From: Phytophthora colocasiae
Lineage: Eukaryota; Oomycota; Peronosporomycetes; Peronosporales; Peronosporaceae
Length of the DNA stretch: 64,000 nt
Direction: 5' to 3'
NCBI GenBank assembly: GCA_018806915.1
Contig: JAGKQI010000078.1
Location: forward strand, 868,001 to 932,000
Of the stretch, positions 10,224 to 20,730 are shown piece by piece; positions within the stretch are counted from its first letter, which is position 1; each line of letters opens with the position of its first letter. A model generated the notes under the pieces. That model was not told where the DNA came from. It saw nothing but the letters and a program-made list of their open reading frames with translations, and searched no databases. The position numbers and the translations under genes are program-made.

Positions 10224-12442
10224 TTATAAAATCGTGCAGCACGAGTTGTTGTTGGCCCCAATGGTGCATGGGCCATGCTTGACCTCCCAGATAAGATACT
10301 CCACTGCTTCCCTTTGGAACGTCTCAGGACAAACGTAGTCCCAGCCGCTGTATGCAGCTTGCTCTTGCTCTGACAGTTTGATACCTTTGACAATTGAGAT
10401 GTCGAAGGAGCCGATATCAGCTTGTGATGCTGCGTTGATCTCGTTGTCCGGTACGAACGGAGGAGGTACTTGCATCTGCTCCATCATCGCCCAGTCGATA
10501 GACGAGAAGAAACGCATCCGTTTGACTTCCTCAGCGCCATTTGCTCCTAGCCGCTTAGTAGGGTCTCGAATCAACAGTTCTACAAACAGAAAACAGTTGC
10601 GAATGTGAGTATTTTGGTAGAACATAACCTCCAAACAACGACACATCACAGTAACTTACGCTGAATGAGCTCTGCAGCGTCCGCAGAAAAGTACTTCGGG
10701 TCGTAAGCAGGAGTGAGCTCAAGCGTCGCTTTATCGTAAGCCTGCTGCTTGTCTTCGTGGAGAGCTTTAGCCTTGGATGTCCGGAAGGGGCATTTGCCAT
10801 ACAGAAGTTCATACACCAAGCACCCGTAGCTCCACCAGTCCACCGACTGATTGTACACCAACCGATTGCCACTTTCATCTCGAAGCAGCATCTCTGGCGC
10901 CCAGTATCCTCGCGTTCCACATCTACCCGTCAGTGTTGGCGTCACTTCCACGGCTAAACCCAAGTCTGAAATACTGCAATTTCCCTTTTCATCCAGCAAA
11001 ATATTCTCTGGCTTGAGATCTCGATACACGATGTTTTTATCGTGCAAGTGTTGAATACCCAACAGAATCTGTGCTGCCCAGAAACGCACTTGTGTCTCTG
11101 AAAATCTTGCGCGGTTGAGATGGAATGACAGATCACCACCAGTCCGAAGATCCAGAACCAGGAACAGCTCCTCAGGGGTCTGGAAAGAATATTTCAGGCA
11201 CACAATGAAAGGGGACGAGATCATCGTCAAGATCTTCCGCTCGGCAAGACACAGCTTCTCCGCGTGTTTCTTCTTGATCATCTTCTTGTTCATCACTTTC
11301 ATCGCGTACAGGGACGCTGAAGTGCGCTTGATGCATCCGTTCACCATACCAAATCCACCACGTCCAAGGACACGAAGCACTGTGAAATCATCCTCACTTA
11401 CCCGTCGCTTCTGCAGGAACAGGAACGCAATCAGTCGTTTGTGGAAGGCAGAAGAACGGAAGTCCTTCATGTGATAATGCTCCAGACTGCACAGTACGCA
11501 AGCTTCCAGTTCGTCAAAGAGTGTCAACGCACTAATCCTCGACTCCGAATTGGCACGTTTTTTCATGAGTGAGCTTTCCCGTGTATCCATGCCCAGATCA
11601 TTCAGCTCACTCGTTGAAATCGTACTAGCGGTGGTGCTTGCACCTGTTGTAGGACTCCCATCTCGTACACAGTTCATGGAATCCCCACGCTCGGATTCAG
11701 ATTGGTTTCGCTTGAACACAGCGGTTAGCCGCTGCACCACTTCTCCTCCAACGCCCAGAGGACTCGCCTCTGTCGCGACAGTATTAAATAAGCTTCGTAC
11801 GTCTGCCCGTGTCACTGAAGACTCGTTCTTGCGCCAAAACACAATCCCATTCGTCGTCATCGAGGCCACATTCAACTCTTCAAGACAACCAAGTGACATT
11901 CTAGTTGGACTGGGTCTCCCCACTGGAGGACTGTGCAAATTGGTGCCAGTTGACGAATAATCTGTTCCTGGTGACGTCGACCGCGCTGTAACCGGGGAGA
12001 CCGGTGATGTCTGGTGCAATCTCGCTTCTCCTCTTGTAACTGGGGACCAGACTGTGACTCCGCTCTCTCTTCTTGTCGTGTTAGGATTACTCTCTGGTGT
12101 TGCATTACCGAAAAAGAGATCCCAGATCTCCCTGGCCTTCACAGCTCGTTGCTCAGGTATCTGTAGTGTACGGTACTTGGTCACTTCGACCAGGAAGTCC
12201 AATTTCCTGCTTCCGTGCTGCTCCGCCTCACAGAACCGACGGAAGAAATAGAAACCCAGTGGCATATCCAACAAATTCTCGAGTCCAAGCCAATCACTGC
12301 CTAGTGCACGTTCCTGACGATCCACGAACTGCGCCAACTCGTTAGCCGACGGATTGTAAAAGGCAGCACTGGGCCCTCGCTGTGTGTTGGTCACTGCACC
12401 GATGTACTGTGCATCCTGGATGGCATCGTGCAGCTCGTCCAT
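10224..12442 (-). CDS. G-protein-coupled receptor kinase-like: RGS domain + AGC kinase + CaaX
   Basis: Two exons, 12442-10660 and 10579-10224, joined across an 80-bp intron (GTAAGT), giving 712 residues. An RGS-homology segment lies at about residues 30-113 (W-L-G-L-E-N-L-L-D-M-P-L-G, then F-Y-F-F-R-R-F-C). A Ser/Thr-rich linker follows. The AGC kinase at about residues 350-620 has VLGRGGFG, A-M-K-V, YRDLKPEN and ISDLGLAV. DLG in place of DFG is a hallmark of GRKs. The C-terminal AGC tail is present (L-L-I-R-D-P-T-K-R-L-G, P-P-F-V-P). The protein ends C-T-I-L, a CaaX box predicted to be geranylgeranylated. GRKs phosphorylate active GPCRs at the membrane, so a role in oomycete GPCR signalling is inferred. 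The insert between RGS and kinase is longer than in animals. Confidence 0.92.
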
Positions 12443-13064
12443 GGTTTAAACTTTTCACTTAAACGCGGCCTAAATGGACCGCTGAAAAAAGTCTTGGAAG
12501 CAGCTGCCTGTGTTGCCTTTAGTGCTTCGTCTCCTTCGGTCTTTGCACTACTCAGACTGACTTTGGATGTCAAGGGGCTTGGAGCTTTTGGCCTAAAATA
12601 TCTCGTTTCTGGTCACGTGACGTCGAAGGTTCTTCACTTTATATTTTTGAGGGTCAGCTGGTTAGGCACGAACGCTTCTGAAATAGCAGGGCGAGGACGA
12701 AGGACAATCACTCAACTTTAGGACAAAGATAGCGTCGACCTCTAGCCCTGAGCTTGTAGAGGGGAAAATGAACCGGTGGTGCACTCGACAGTCGACTCGA
12801 CCTGCTTCCATTCGAATGCATATTGGCTGCAAAGTCTGTGATGTCAACTGACTGGAAGGCAACATGGCCGTTCTTTGTTTGGAACTTGAACAGCAAATCA
12901 CACAGCAAAGACTTCCTGACGTGGCTTGCAATATTGATGCAAGTATTTTTATTTGTGTATTGTGTACAGGTTGGACAAGTACTTCGCTAAGGCTGGTGGT
13001 CTTGATCCACGGTGAAGAAGATATTGTGTACAGAGGGTTTGGTACGGCACTTGAATGGCGACAT
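12443..13064. other. Intergenic stretch with one unassigned frame
   Basis: The left part is the GRK-like promoter. A minus-strand frame ending at 12708 (reading ...C-D-L-L-F-K-F-Q-T-K-N-G-H-V) looks protein-like over about 80 codons but has no clear start or splice partner. It could be a 3' exon of the gene to its right. Confidence 0.25.
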
Positions 13065-13391
13065 TTACGCTGCAGGGCTGATGGCCTTGGCGTCCACAGC
13101 TGGACGAGACAACTTGTGCGACTTGTAGCGCGCGTCCATGAGTTGGCCGGCTGAGCAGGGGATGAGGAAGCTGGGGATACGCACATCAGCGGCCATAGAG
13201 CTACGACCAGTGCGGCGCCACGATGGCTCGTATACTGGTGGGAGTTCTGCAGTGGAGACAACCTCTACGATCGAGGTGGGGTCTTCAACGGTGATTGACG
13301 AGTAGCTGGTGGTGGTGACTGTGTTGTATTTGCGGGATCGGGCTCGTACTCCAGCGGAGACGGCGCGGACGGGTTGGCGGGTGTGCTGCAT
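13065..13391 (-). CDS. Small hypothetical protein (108 aa)
   Basis: From ATG 13391 this reads M-Q-H-T-R-Q-P-V-R-A-V and ends A-I-S-P-A-A. It is basic at the N-terminus, Ser/Thr/Val-rich in the middle, and has no signal peptide, membrane segment or domain I recognise. The same frame stays open upstream to ATG 13583, which would add 64 residues, but that part reads like untranslated sequence. A downstream exon within 12708-12960 cannot be excluded. Whether it is translated is uncertain. Confidence 0.5.
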   Translation of the reverse strand: MQHTRQPVRAVSAGVRARSRKYNTVTTTSYSSITVEDPTSIVEVVSTAELPPVYEPSWRRTGRSSMAADVRIPSFLIPCSAGQLMDARYKSHKLSRPAVDAKAISPAA

Positions 13392-14218
13392 TTTAGTGAC
13401 TGAGTAGATACTGTAGATGTGCGTTGGAGGCTGCTGATTGAGGAATGAATTGCAGCTTGGCTTCAATGCGTTTCCATCTAGGTTTCGTTCGGGGACGGTT
13501 CGCTGGAAGCCAGGAACGACAGAAGCACGACATGGATTGCCGCAGATTTTGTTGCGGCCTGGATAATTAAAATAACCTACCATTACTTATAGATGCCACG
13601 ATGATATTTAGACTTAAGAAACCTTTGAAATCGTATTAACTGATAGAATGCATTGAAAATGGTTTAGATGCGCCATCCCAGTATTTTACAACTTGAGGCC
13701 AGCTGGGCGGATTATTGATGGCCAGGAACGGGGGCAGATGAATTCCCAGTAACGACGACGGTCATGGCTGGCGAGGAAGGCACGGAAGCCCGATCTTGTG
13801 TGGGTCTCGACTCAAAAGTGGCCAAGGCAGACTCCACTGCTATCCATCCCCTTTCGTAAGTCGAACGTCGGAACATGGCCTCGTTTCTGGCGATTTCGAG
13901 TATCCTCATGCAAGTCCTCATGCAAGGAGTTTCAACGTACATGCCAACCTTGAACCATCGTCGCCTTTGACTTGTACCCGATGAAGTAGGCTCGAAAGGT
14001 GCTCGCTGTACATGACAAAAATCAATCGCCAACGAAAAAGCGCGATCGACACAAAATGCACTGCTAAAGGCGTTCCCTTTACAGAACATAACCACCCGCT
14101 ACTGTGAATGGTACCAAGTTGGGTTTCTGGCAGAAACTTTATGGTGAAAAAAAAAACAAAAAACAAATGACTGCGATCGTATCCGCTTGAAGAATAAATG
14201 ACTCATCAGCTGGCAGAA
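13392..14218. other. Intergenic stretch, no firm gene
   Basis: A minus-strand frame (14095-13712, starting M-V-M-F-C-K-G-N) is open for 127 codons but has no family match and irregular composition. It lies 3' of the CRN-HNH gene and may be a relic or its 3' UTR. I see no RNA gene or clear repeat. Confidence 0.25.
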
Positions 14219-15598
14219 TCAATCGACCGCTGGGGTCATGTCAAGAAAGCTTCTCCAAAGCTCGTCGGTCTCGTCATGCTTCCACTTCATGCAGAAACAA
14301 AACGACTCTGGATTCTCCACGTGAACAAACGTCTTCATCATGAGCGGATCGTCCGTCTTCGTTGATTTTGCTTTCAGACGACTGAAAACGCGATCTGTGC
14401 ACTGCGCATCCAGAACCTTCACGAAGACCTCGACCTAAATGCAAATATCAGTAACCCACACACACCAGAACTACGCACAGTACCTTGTATCTGTTGCCAA
14501 TTGATGGCCTCTCCTCGACAGATCCGGCAAGCATGTTGACGATCGGAACCTCACAGCTCATACCATCGAACCAACCATGCATATCGCGAGAAAGCGCAAG
14601 CCGGTTGTTCGGGTCGCGATCGTACTTGGCGAACTCTCGTTTGTGGTCTCTACTTTGCTTTTTTGAAACCAAATGACAGCTTTCGGCGTTGCCGTATGGC
14701 AAGAAAAGCCCCTCGTGCTCAATACGTTGATAACGAAACTCGTCACTCGTGGCGTCCAAAATTGAGACGCTTGAAGTCAACGATATGGACGACATTGTGT
14801 CTTGCGGCGACTCTGACTCCTGTGGGTCATAATGAACGAAGTAGATACGCTTTAGCTCAGTTGATACGACTTCAACTTGCGCGACGCTTGTTGTAACTTC
14901 TTGGCCATGTAGCGGAGAGCCCAGTGTTACTGGCTCTTCCTGTAAAGCATTGTCGAAATGCAACGCATTTTCTTCTGCAACAATAGCACTTGTGTCAATA
15001 CAAGCACACTGCAAGAGAGCAACATAATCAACGTACTTGTTTTAAACAGGATATGGACGCACAAGGTCTTATCTTCATACCAGAGCGCGACATTCTTGCC
15101 ACCAGTGCGACGAGCAGGATCATAGTATCCAAGATACGTTCCAGCCAAGCGGTAGAGTCTGCAGCGAACTCCTTTTGTGCTAAGAGCATCCGCAATCGAC
15201 CCACGAACTAGCCATAACGCAGTTTGCTGACTTGAAGCTGACCGTGGGAGTCCCACCAGAACGTGTATTTCACCATCTTCAGCAGCGTCTTCATCAGGGA
15301 AACCGAACGCCGTGTTGCGGACACGGTAGGATGGATCCATTATTTTCTCCTTGCAATTCATGATACCATGAATTGCTTCGGAAACTTTACCATCTTTCAA
15401 CATCGTCATATCAGAGTCATCCGTCTTAAGCCAGTTGTCGCCCTTCTTCGCAAGGTAGAGCGTGAGATCCTTAGCCGGAAAAGAATAGCCGTTCTTGTCC
15501 TTAATTAAATCCTTCAAAAGTCCGACTTTCTTGTGCTCTTCGATTTCCACAACGAAGATGCTCCCATCTTCAACCACCACACACACCAACGCTTTCAT
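14219..15598 (-). CDS. CRN: Crinkler (CRN)-type effector with C-terminal HNH nuclease domain
   Basis: Three exons, 15598-15037, 14974-14484 and 14434-14219, with introns of 62 bp (GTACGT donor) and 49 bp, giving 422 residues. The N-terminus is the ubiquitin-like CRN header: V-C-V-V-V at the start, V-G-L-L-K-D-L-I-K, an LxLFLAK-type motif in the form LTLYLAKKGDNWL at about residues 46-58, and HVLVGLP near residue 115, the usual boundary motif. The C-terminal half carries CHLVSK (His about 288), NNRLALS (Asn about 310-311) and DMHGWFD (His about 320), the three positions of an HNH endonuclease fold. CRN proteins are translocated host-targeted effectors or ancient conflict toxins, with nuclease tails typical. 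There is no classical signal peptide. Both exon joins rest on reading frame. Confidence 0.82.
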
Positions 15599-15755
15599 TG
15601 CTTTCTAAGAGAGAAAGAATTCTAAGAGAGCAATTCAAGCACCCTCGTTTCAGTGTCTTTATCTCCACTTCAGTGACGCTGGAGCCGGAAGCGCCGTTAC
15701 ATCGTACATTTGCTGACAACCTTCAGTGTGGGAACCCCTAGCCAGTCCTTCCAGC

Positions 15756-16976
15756 ATGGCGAGCGCCGCGGTGGCGTTCACTGTGGACGCTCTTTCGCCA
15801 CGTAATGAATCTATGCTCAATGTCCGTCTTGAGAGCAAACGAACAGGTAGAAAATTGTGTGAAGACTGTCAATATGAACATCAGCTATGAGCTAACGGAA
15901 CGTAAAAATTTGGTAGACACTTTAAATGACAATTGGCAGCGAGTTCGAGAGGAAGTTATGACGATCAAAGACGTGAATATTGTCTCGCAACTCAACCGAG
16001 CGCAATACGGTACACTTTTTTTTTCAATATTTTACTTCATTTTTTCAAGAACTGATGGGATTTTATTTACTTTAGCTTATCGTCTTTCTCTCCGAGCAAC
16101 TTCAGAGTCTGCAGCTTTCCCATTCTACCTGGAAGTCCCAGCACTACCCAGTCCCAGTTCCAGTGAAGAAGGGGATTTATGTCCACCAGAAATTGGGGCG
16201 TTTGTACTTGATCCAGACCACTTGCAGTGTCCAACTGAAGAGCAGGCACCAGTCTCTACAAGTGCAAGTCAAGCTGCTGCAATGTTCAGTGGGACTTTAG
16301 CAGCTGCGTTGCTGGTGTATTCGCTGCTGCCGTACGTGAGAGCGAGGAACAGGAAAAGACGCCGGAGTCGCTCAAGGACGCACTCACAGTCGAACAAGGA
16401 CAGGTTAAGCTGGGAAAATGATCAGCTAGACGTTCCTACTACTCCGACGACTCCGAATGGAGCTAGTCGGAGGATGTGGGGGAGTCTAAATGACGACGGT
16501 ATTGAACCTGCAGGAGCTTATCGTGATGGAATTCGTGAGAAGAAACCCCGACACCAAGAAACCACCGGAAGTGTGGTGTCGGAGACTGGATCAGAGCTCC
16601 TGTTGGCAAAACTACCCGATTTCAATGGTGAGAGATACGTTTATGTGTAAACTGTGAAGTTTAATCTGACAAATGCTTATTTCTTGTAGATGAACGAGGT
16701 TGGCGCGACTTTTTCGACTCGCAGATATACCATAACGAGTCTCAAGAGGAGCAGCGTGCAGCAGCAAAGACCTTTTCAAGCATTACAAGTCGAGGAGATG
16801 TAACACCGAGACAGACGATGACAGCACGCTGTCAACTACGTCGAACCAGAACCACTTCAATGTCACCGACCGGGAGAAACGATAGATACAGGGCAATCAG
16901 GGACAGGATCGACCGCGCAGCAATGGAAGCTGCCATGGATGAAGCGCAGACGTTCAACGAGTTCTGGCAGATGTGA
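15756..16976 (+). CDS. Single-pass membrane protein of unknown function (340 aa)
   Basis: Four exons: 15756-15846, 15917-16009, 16076-16627 and 16690-16976, with introns of 70, 66 and 62 bp. The first intron contains CTAAC about 25 nt before its 3' end. An alternative start at ATG 15805, reading through intron 1, stays open but gives a less regular N-terminus. The protein has a charged N-terminal part, an acidic Ser/Pro/Glu segment, one membrane helix at about residues 155-175 (M-F-S-G-T-L-A-A-A-L-L-V-Y-S-L-L) followed at once by a very basic cluster (R-K-R-R-R-S-R-S-R), then a long charged tail. By the positive-inside rule the tail is cytosolic. I do not recognise a family. It is divergent from the CRN-HNH gene, 157 bp away. 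Confidence 0.75.
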
Positions 16977-17356
16977 AGATCAGGTTTGTACATTTCCAAA
17001 CTTTGGGGGTTAATTCGGTGCGGATGAAGCATCAAAATATGCGAATTTGCAATCAAGTTTCACCGCACAGCGGTATATTATTGTGAAACCCTTTTAGGCT
17101 TCCTTCCACCGTGTTCGACAGTTTACAGTTATAGCCCTGCAAGTCTTATGAGGCGTTTTCAGGTCGTGTTTGATGCAAGTTCCCAGAACATTGGGGAATG
17201 GCCATAGTGCTCAAAGACAAGAATAGTGTCACGTCCTCAACGTAGATAGCATTTTCACAACGATGCGTGTGCTTGTTACCAACAGGGATAACGCTTCTGG
17301 CCATCGTCTAGGTATTGCTGCCATCTCAACCCGTTCACTACCAAGCCGTTGACAAG
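16977..17356. other. Intergenic stretch, promoter of the subtilase
   Basis: I see no coding frame or repeat. It must carry the 3' end of the membrane-protein gene and the subtilase promoter. Confidence 0.4.
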
Positions 17357-18754
17357 ATGACACGAGTTTTCACATGGTTAACCTCACTGACCATTGCAAC
17401 ACTGGGATTGTCAACTATGTCAATGGCCGCAGGTGTTGGTCAATCGACAAAGTCTAGAGCAAGTCAGCGGCAACACAAGCGTGCCAATATTCTGGTTACT
17501 ATGCAGCCTACGGGTGGTGACGTGTTGACCAAGATAAAAGGGCAGAAATTCAACTCCAGAGGGCATCGTGTGACTGCTTTGAAGGACGGACTGGAGAATA
17601 TTGCCATGGAGTCGCAACGTGGAGTTAACGATCTGCTAGGAAAAGTGAGCGACTCGTACGCTCGTTCCGAAAGCTTCTGGATCACCAATCAAGTTTACGT
17701 GCAACAAGCGACACCTGATCTCATCAAGCAGCTTGAAAAACTACCAGGGGTGCAATCTGTTGACTACGAGATGATCTTCCCAGCTTCGATGCCAGTTTTG
17801 TCGACCCAGTCCATGTCCAGTTCAACTTCAGCAGCGCAATGGGGTGTAAGCAAGATCAACGCGCCCGACGTCTGGGCTACAGGCAACACCGGACAAGGAG
17901 TCGTTATTGGATCGATCGACACGGGTGTACGTGGAACTCACGAGGCGTTGTCGAGTAATTACAGGCAAAGTTATGGCTGGTACGACCCTGAAACCAAATC
18001 GAGTACTCCATACGATTCAACAGGGCATGGTACACATGTTATGGGAGTTCTAGCAGGTCAATATGGGTTTGGAGTGGCACCGGGTGCTACTTGGATGGCA
18101 TGCAAAGGTTGTCGAGCTCAAGGTTGCTATGGATCGGATCTATTGGCTTGTTTCCAGTTCATGTTGTGTCCAACAACACCTAGTGGCACCGGTAAAGACT
18201 GTTCGAAAGCACCACACATCGTTAACAACAGTTGGGGTGGAGGTCAAGGTCTCACGATGTTCGATGGGGTCATCAATGCCTGGAGAGCTGCTGGAATTAT
18301 TCCTGTTGTTGCTGCTGGAAACACTGGACCAAATTGCGGTACGATCGCATCTCCAGGTGATTCAGCGAGTGTTATCACTGTAGGAGCTACCAACATCAAC
18401 GACGGCCTTGCATCTTTCAGTAGTAAGGGACCGACAGTACGAGGGCTACGGAAACCTGATGTGACTGCCCCAGGTGCTCTGATTCTATCATCTTGTTGGA
18501 CAGATGACTCGTCTTACTGTTTCAAGTCTGGGTCGAGTATGGCGGCACCTCACGTTGCAGGTGCAATTGCTCTTTACTTGAGTGCGAATCCCGGGACGTC
18601 GTATGACAAGATCAAGGAATTATTACAGTCAAGAGCTGTCACTACGGCATTAACTACTCCGACTGGATACACTTGCGGCAATACTCAAGACCGAAAGTTC
18701 CCTAACAACCAGTACGGATACGGTCGTATTGACATTTTCAACACTCTAAGCTAA
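17357..18754 (+). CDS. Secreted subtilisin-like serine protease (S8), 465 aa
   Basis: ATG 17357 opens a signal peptide (W-L-T-S-L-T-I-A-T-L-G-L). An I9-like propeptide follows (about residues 40-145), ending with F-W-I-T-N-Q-V-Y-V and G-V-Q-S-V-D-Y-E. The catalytic domain starts near residue 158. Its Asp lies in VIGSIDTGVRGTHE, its His in GHGTHVMGVLAG, the oxyanion Asn in VAAGNTGPNCG, and its Ser in GSSMAAPHVAGAIALY. All are intact, so the enzyme should be active after propeptide removal. It is a plain S8 domain with no C-terminal extension. Secretion and general protein degradation, possibly at the host interface, are inferred. A stand-alone propeptide of the same type lies 10 kb downstream on the other strand. 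Confidence 0.94.
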   Translation: MTRVFTWLTSLTIATLGLSTMSMAAGVGQSTKSRASQRQHKRANILVTMQPTGGDVLTKIKGQKFNSRGHRVTALKDGLENIAMESQRGVNDLLGKVSDSYARSESFWITNQVYVQQATPDLIKQLEKLPGVQSVDYEMIFPASMPVLSTQSMSSSTSAAQWGVSKINAPDVWATGNTGQGVVIGSIDTGVRGTHEALSSNYRQSYGWYDPETKSSTPYDSTGHGTHVMGVLAGQYGFGVAPGATWMACKGCRAQGCYGSDLLACFQFMLCPTTPSGTGKDCSKAPHIVNNSWGGGQGLTMFDGVINAWRAAGIIPVVAAGNTGPNCGTIASPGDSASVITVGATNINDGLASFSSKGPTVRGLRKPDVTAPGALILSSCWTDDSSYCFKSGSSMAAPHVAGAIALYLSANPGTSYDKIKELLQSRAVTTALTTPTGYTCGNTQDRKFPNNQYGYGRIDIFNTLS

Positions 18755-18849
18755 TGTTAATTGGCCTTAAGTCGTACGATCGTTAGGACTATTATTTAGG
18801 ACTAGCAAAATAAAATACCCCCAATCCTCAAACTACCCCCCAAACTACC

Positions 18850-20610
18850 ATGCCTCGACGCGTCACCAAGTCGGAGGCGAAGGCTTCGGCCATTGCAGCT
18901 GCATTAGAGCAGAGTGAGCAACTGTACGAACGTCAGTTGTGGTTGCCATCTCTAGAGACTGCACTCTCCCTTCTCGTTCTACCTCGTGCCGCTTCTGCTC
19001 TCCTGAACCCGATAGCAGACTGTGACGAGACTTTTAACTATTGGGAACCGCTGCACTACCTGCTCTACCGCTTTGGTTTCCAAACGTGGGAGTATTCTCC
19101 AGTCTACGCTCTACGTTCTTACGTTTATTTGCTATTACACTATGTGGTGGTGAAGCTTACGGCATTCGGTTCTACCTTGGGACTACTGGCGGATCAGAAA
19201 CTACTATTGTTCTACGGTTTACGTGCGGCGTTGGGACTACTCTCAGCTTATTCGGAGGCTTTGTTCTACCGTTCTACCAGTCGTCATTTCGGCCGTCGAA
19301 CTGCACGCTACCTGCTGATCATTCTACTGTTTAATGCTGGTATTTTTCATGCCAGTACAGCCTTCCTGCCCAGCACTTTCACAATGGTATTAGTCATGCT
19401 GTTCAGTAGTGCGTGGATGGACAAGAACCACTACCTCGCTCTCTTCTGGGGTGTCGTGGCTGTTCTCTGTGGTTGGCCCTACGTCGGTGTACTCTTCATC
19501 CCTTTTGCAGTCGAGACGTTCTACACTCGAGGGGTTATCAAGAGCATTCTGGTCGGTGCAGCTATCGGTGGAGTAGTGCTGGCAGTAGAGTTGATGGTTA
19601 ATTTCCACTACTACCAGCGATGGGTCTTGCCGGCGTGGAATATCGTGGTGTACAACGTGCTGAGCAACGAGACGGACTCTACGCTCTACGGAACGGAACC
19701 ACTGAGCTTCTACCTGCTGAATCTGGCGTTGAATTTCAATGTTGTGGCTCTTTTGGCAGCACCAGCTGCGTTATTCATGTTCGCGTTACCTGGTCACTAT
19801 GAAACAAGCAAGGTGCAGTTATTGGCGTACTTGGGACCCATGTACATGTGGGTGGCGATCATGTTCACTCAAGCTCACAAGGAAGAGAGGTTTCTGTCTC
19901 CGGTTTATCCGCTATTCTGCCTGGCTGCTGCTATTACGCTGAGTGCAGTAGTATATCGAGTTGGACGCTTCTTCAGTCACGCACGTGTAGTGGGAAATGG
20001 ACTGACGAAGCTTATCGTTGTTGGAGTACTGGGAGTCTACGTATTGCTGTCGATTTCTCGTGTGGTGAGCAACGTTGTTAACTTCAGTGCTCCACTTCGT
20101 GTCTACCAACATTTGTACGCCAAAGTGCTGCCGAACCCTGAGACTGGTATGCTTCTTGACGCTCCAAATGCCACAGTGAACCTGTGTCTGCTTAAAGAAT
20201 GGTATCGTTTCCCCACGAGCTTCTTCATCCCGACCAACAACACCCTGGTTCAGTTTGTCAAGTCTTCGTTCTCCGGTTTGCTGCCAAAGGCGTTTGAGCA
20301 GCATGAGAACGGCACGTCAATCATTCCTAGTGATATGAACGATCAAAACCGCGAAGAACCTAGTCGGTATGTGCCTCTCGAAGCTTGCGACTATGTGGTG
20401 GATTTGAATCTACCTGGTCAGCAGGAAATTAAGTTCTGGGAAGAGCCTAAAATGTGGGAAATGGTGTACTCGGAGCCGTTCCTAGATGCAGAACGATCGA
20501 AATCGCCCTATCGGTCGTTCTACATCCCGTTCCTAACACCGCAATACGTGGAGTACGCAGCTTATGCGATTTACAAGCGCAAGAACGCTGCAACAACCAT
20601 GACGTCTTAG
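18850..20610 (+). CDS. ALG9: Alpha-1,2-mannosyltransferase ALG9 (GT22)
   Basis: Single exon, 586 residues from ATG 18850. ALG9 adds the seventh and ninth mannose residues to the dolichol-linked N-glycan precursor in the ER lumen. Visible features are the GT22 catalytic loop near residues 55-72 (C-D-E-T-F-N-Y-W-E-P), many hydrophobic transmembrane segments, the H-K-E-E-R-F-L family motif near residue 340, and a long lumenal C-terminal part. Length is close to the usual ~600 aa. DETFNYWEPLHYL and the length favour ALG9 over ALG12 or the GPI mannosyltransferases. The CRN start lies about 120 bp after its stop on the same strand, an unusually short gap. Confidence 0.92.
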   Translation: MPRRVTKSEAKASAIAAALEQSEQLYERQLWLPSLETALSLLVLPRAASALLNPIADCDETFNYWEPLHYLLYRFGFQTWEYSPVYALRSYVYLLLHYVVVKLTAFGSTLGLLADQKLLLFYGLRAALGLLSAYSEALFYRSTSRHFGRRTARYLLIILLFNAGIFHASTAFLPSTFTMVLVMLFSSAWMDKNHYLALFWGVVAVLCGWPYVGVLFIPFAVETFYTRGVIKSILVGAAIGGVVLAVELMVNFHYYQRWVLPAWNIVVYNVLSNETDSTLYGTEPLSFYLLNLALNFNVVALLAAPAALFMFALPGHYETSKVQLLAYLGPMYMWVAIMFTQAHKEERFLSPVYPLFCLAAAITLSAVVYRVGRFFSHARVVGNGLTKLIVVGVLGVYVLLSISRVVSNVVNFSAPLRVYQHLYAKVLPNPETGMLLDAPNATVNLCLLKEWYRFPTSFFIPTNNTLVQFVKSSFSGLLPKAFEQHENGTSIIPSDMNDQNREEPSRYVPLEACDYVVDLNLPGQQEIKFWEEPKMWEMVYSEPFLDAERSKSPYRSFYIPFLTPQYVEYAAYAIYKRKNAATTMTS

Positions 20611-20730
20611 AAATACATGTTTGCGCCAATCTGCTTTCAGAGGAACGATATGACCAGATCAATCAATCAGTCCGATACCATCAGTCCAGCAATGGTTTCT
20701 CTTTCTGCTTCATTCCAGAATTGTGGAAAT

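Noticed and set aside
12662..13261. A 199-codon minus-strand open frame
   Set aside because: Ser/Cys-rich, irregular composition, overlaps the 13065-13391 gene in another frame, and has no family feature. Treated as chance.
15805..15916. Unspliced start at ATG 15805 for the membrane protein
   Set aside because: Open in frame, but the 15756 start with a 70-bp intron containing a CTAAC branch site gives a more regular protein. Kept as the alternative.
17315..17356. N-terminal extension of the subtilase
   Set aside because: The upstream codons have no ATG. The signal peptide begins properly at ATG 17357.
20617..20730. Upstream in-frame start for the second CRN (ATG 20617)
   Set aside because: It would add 38 residues before the conserved M-V-K-L-F-C start and lies only 7 bp after the ALG9 stop. 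ATG 20731 fits the family.
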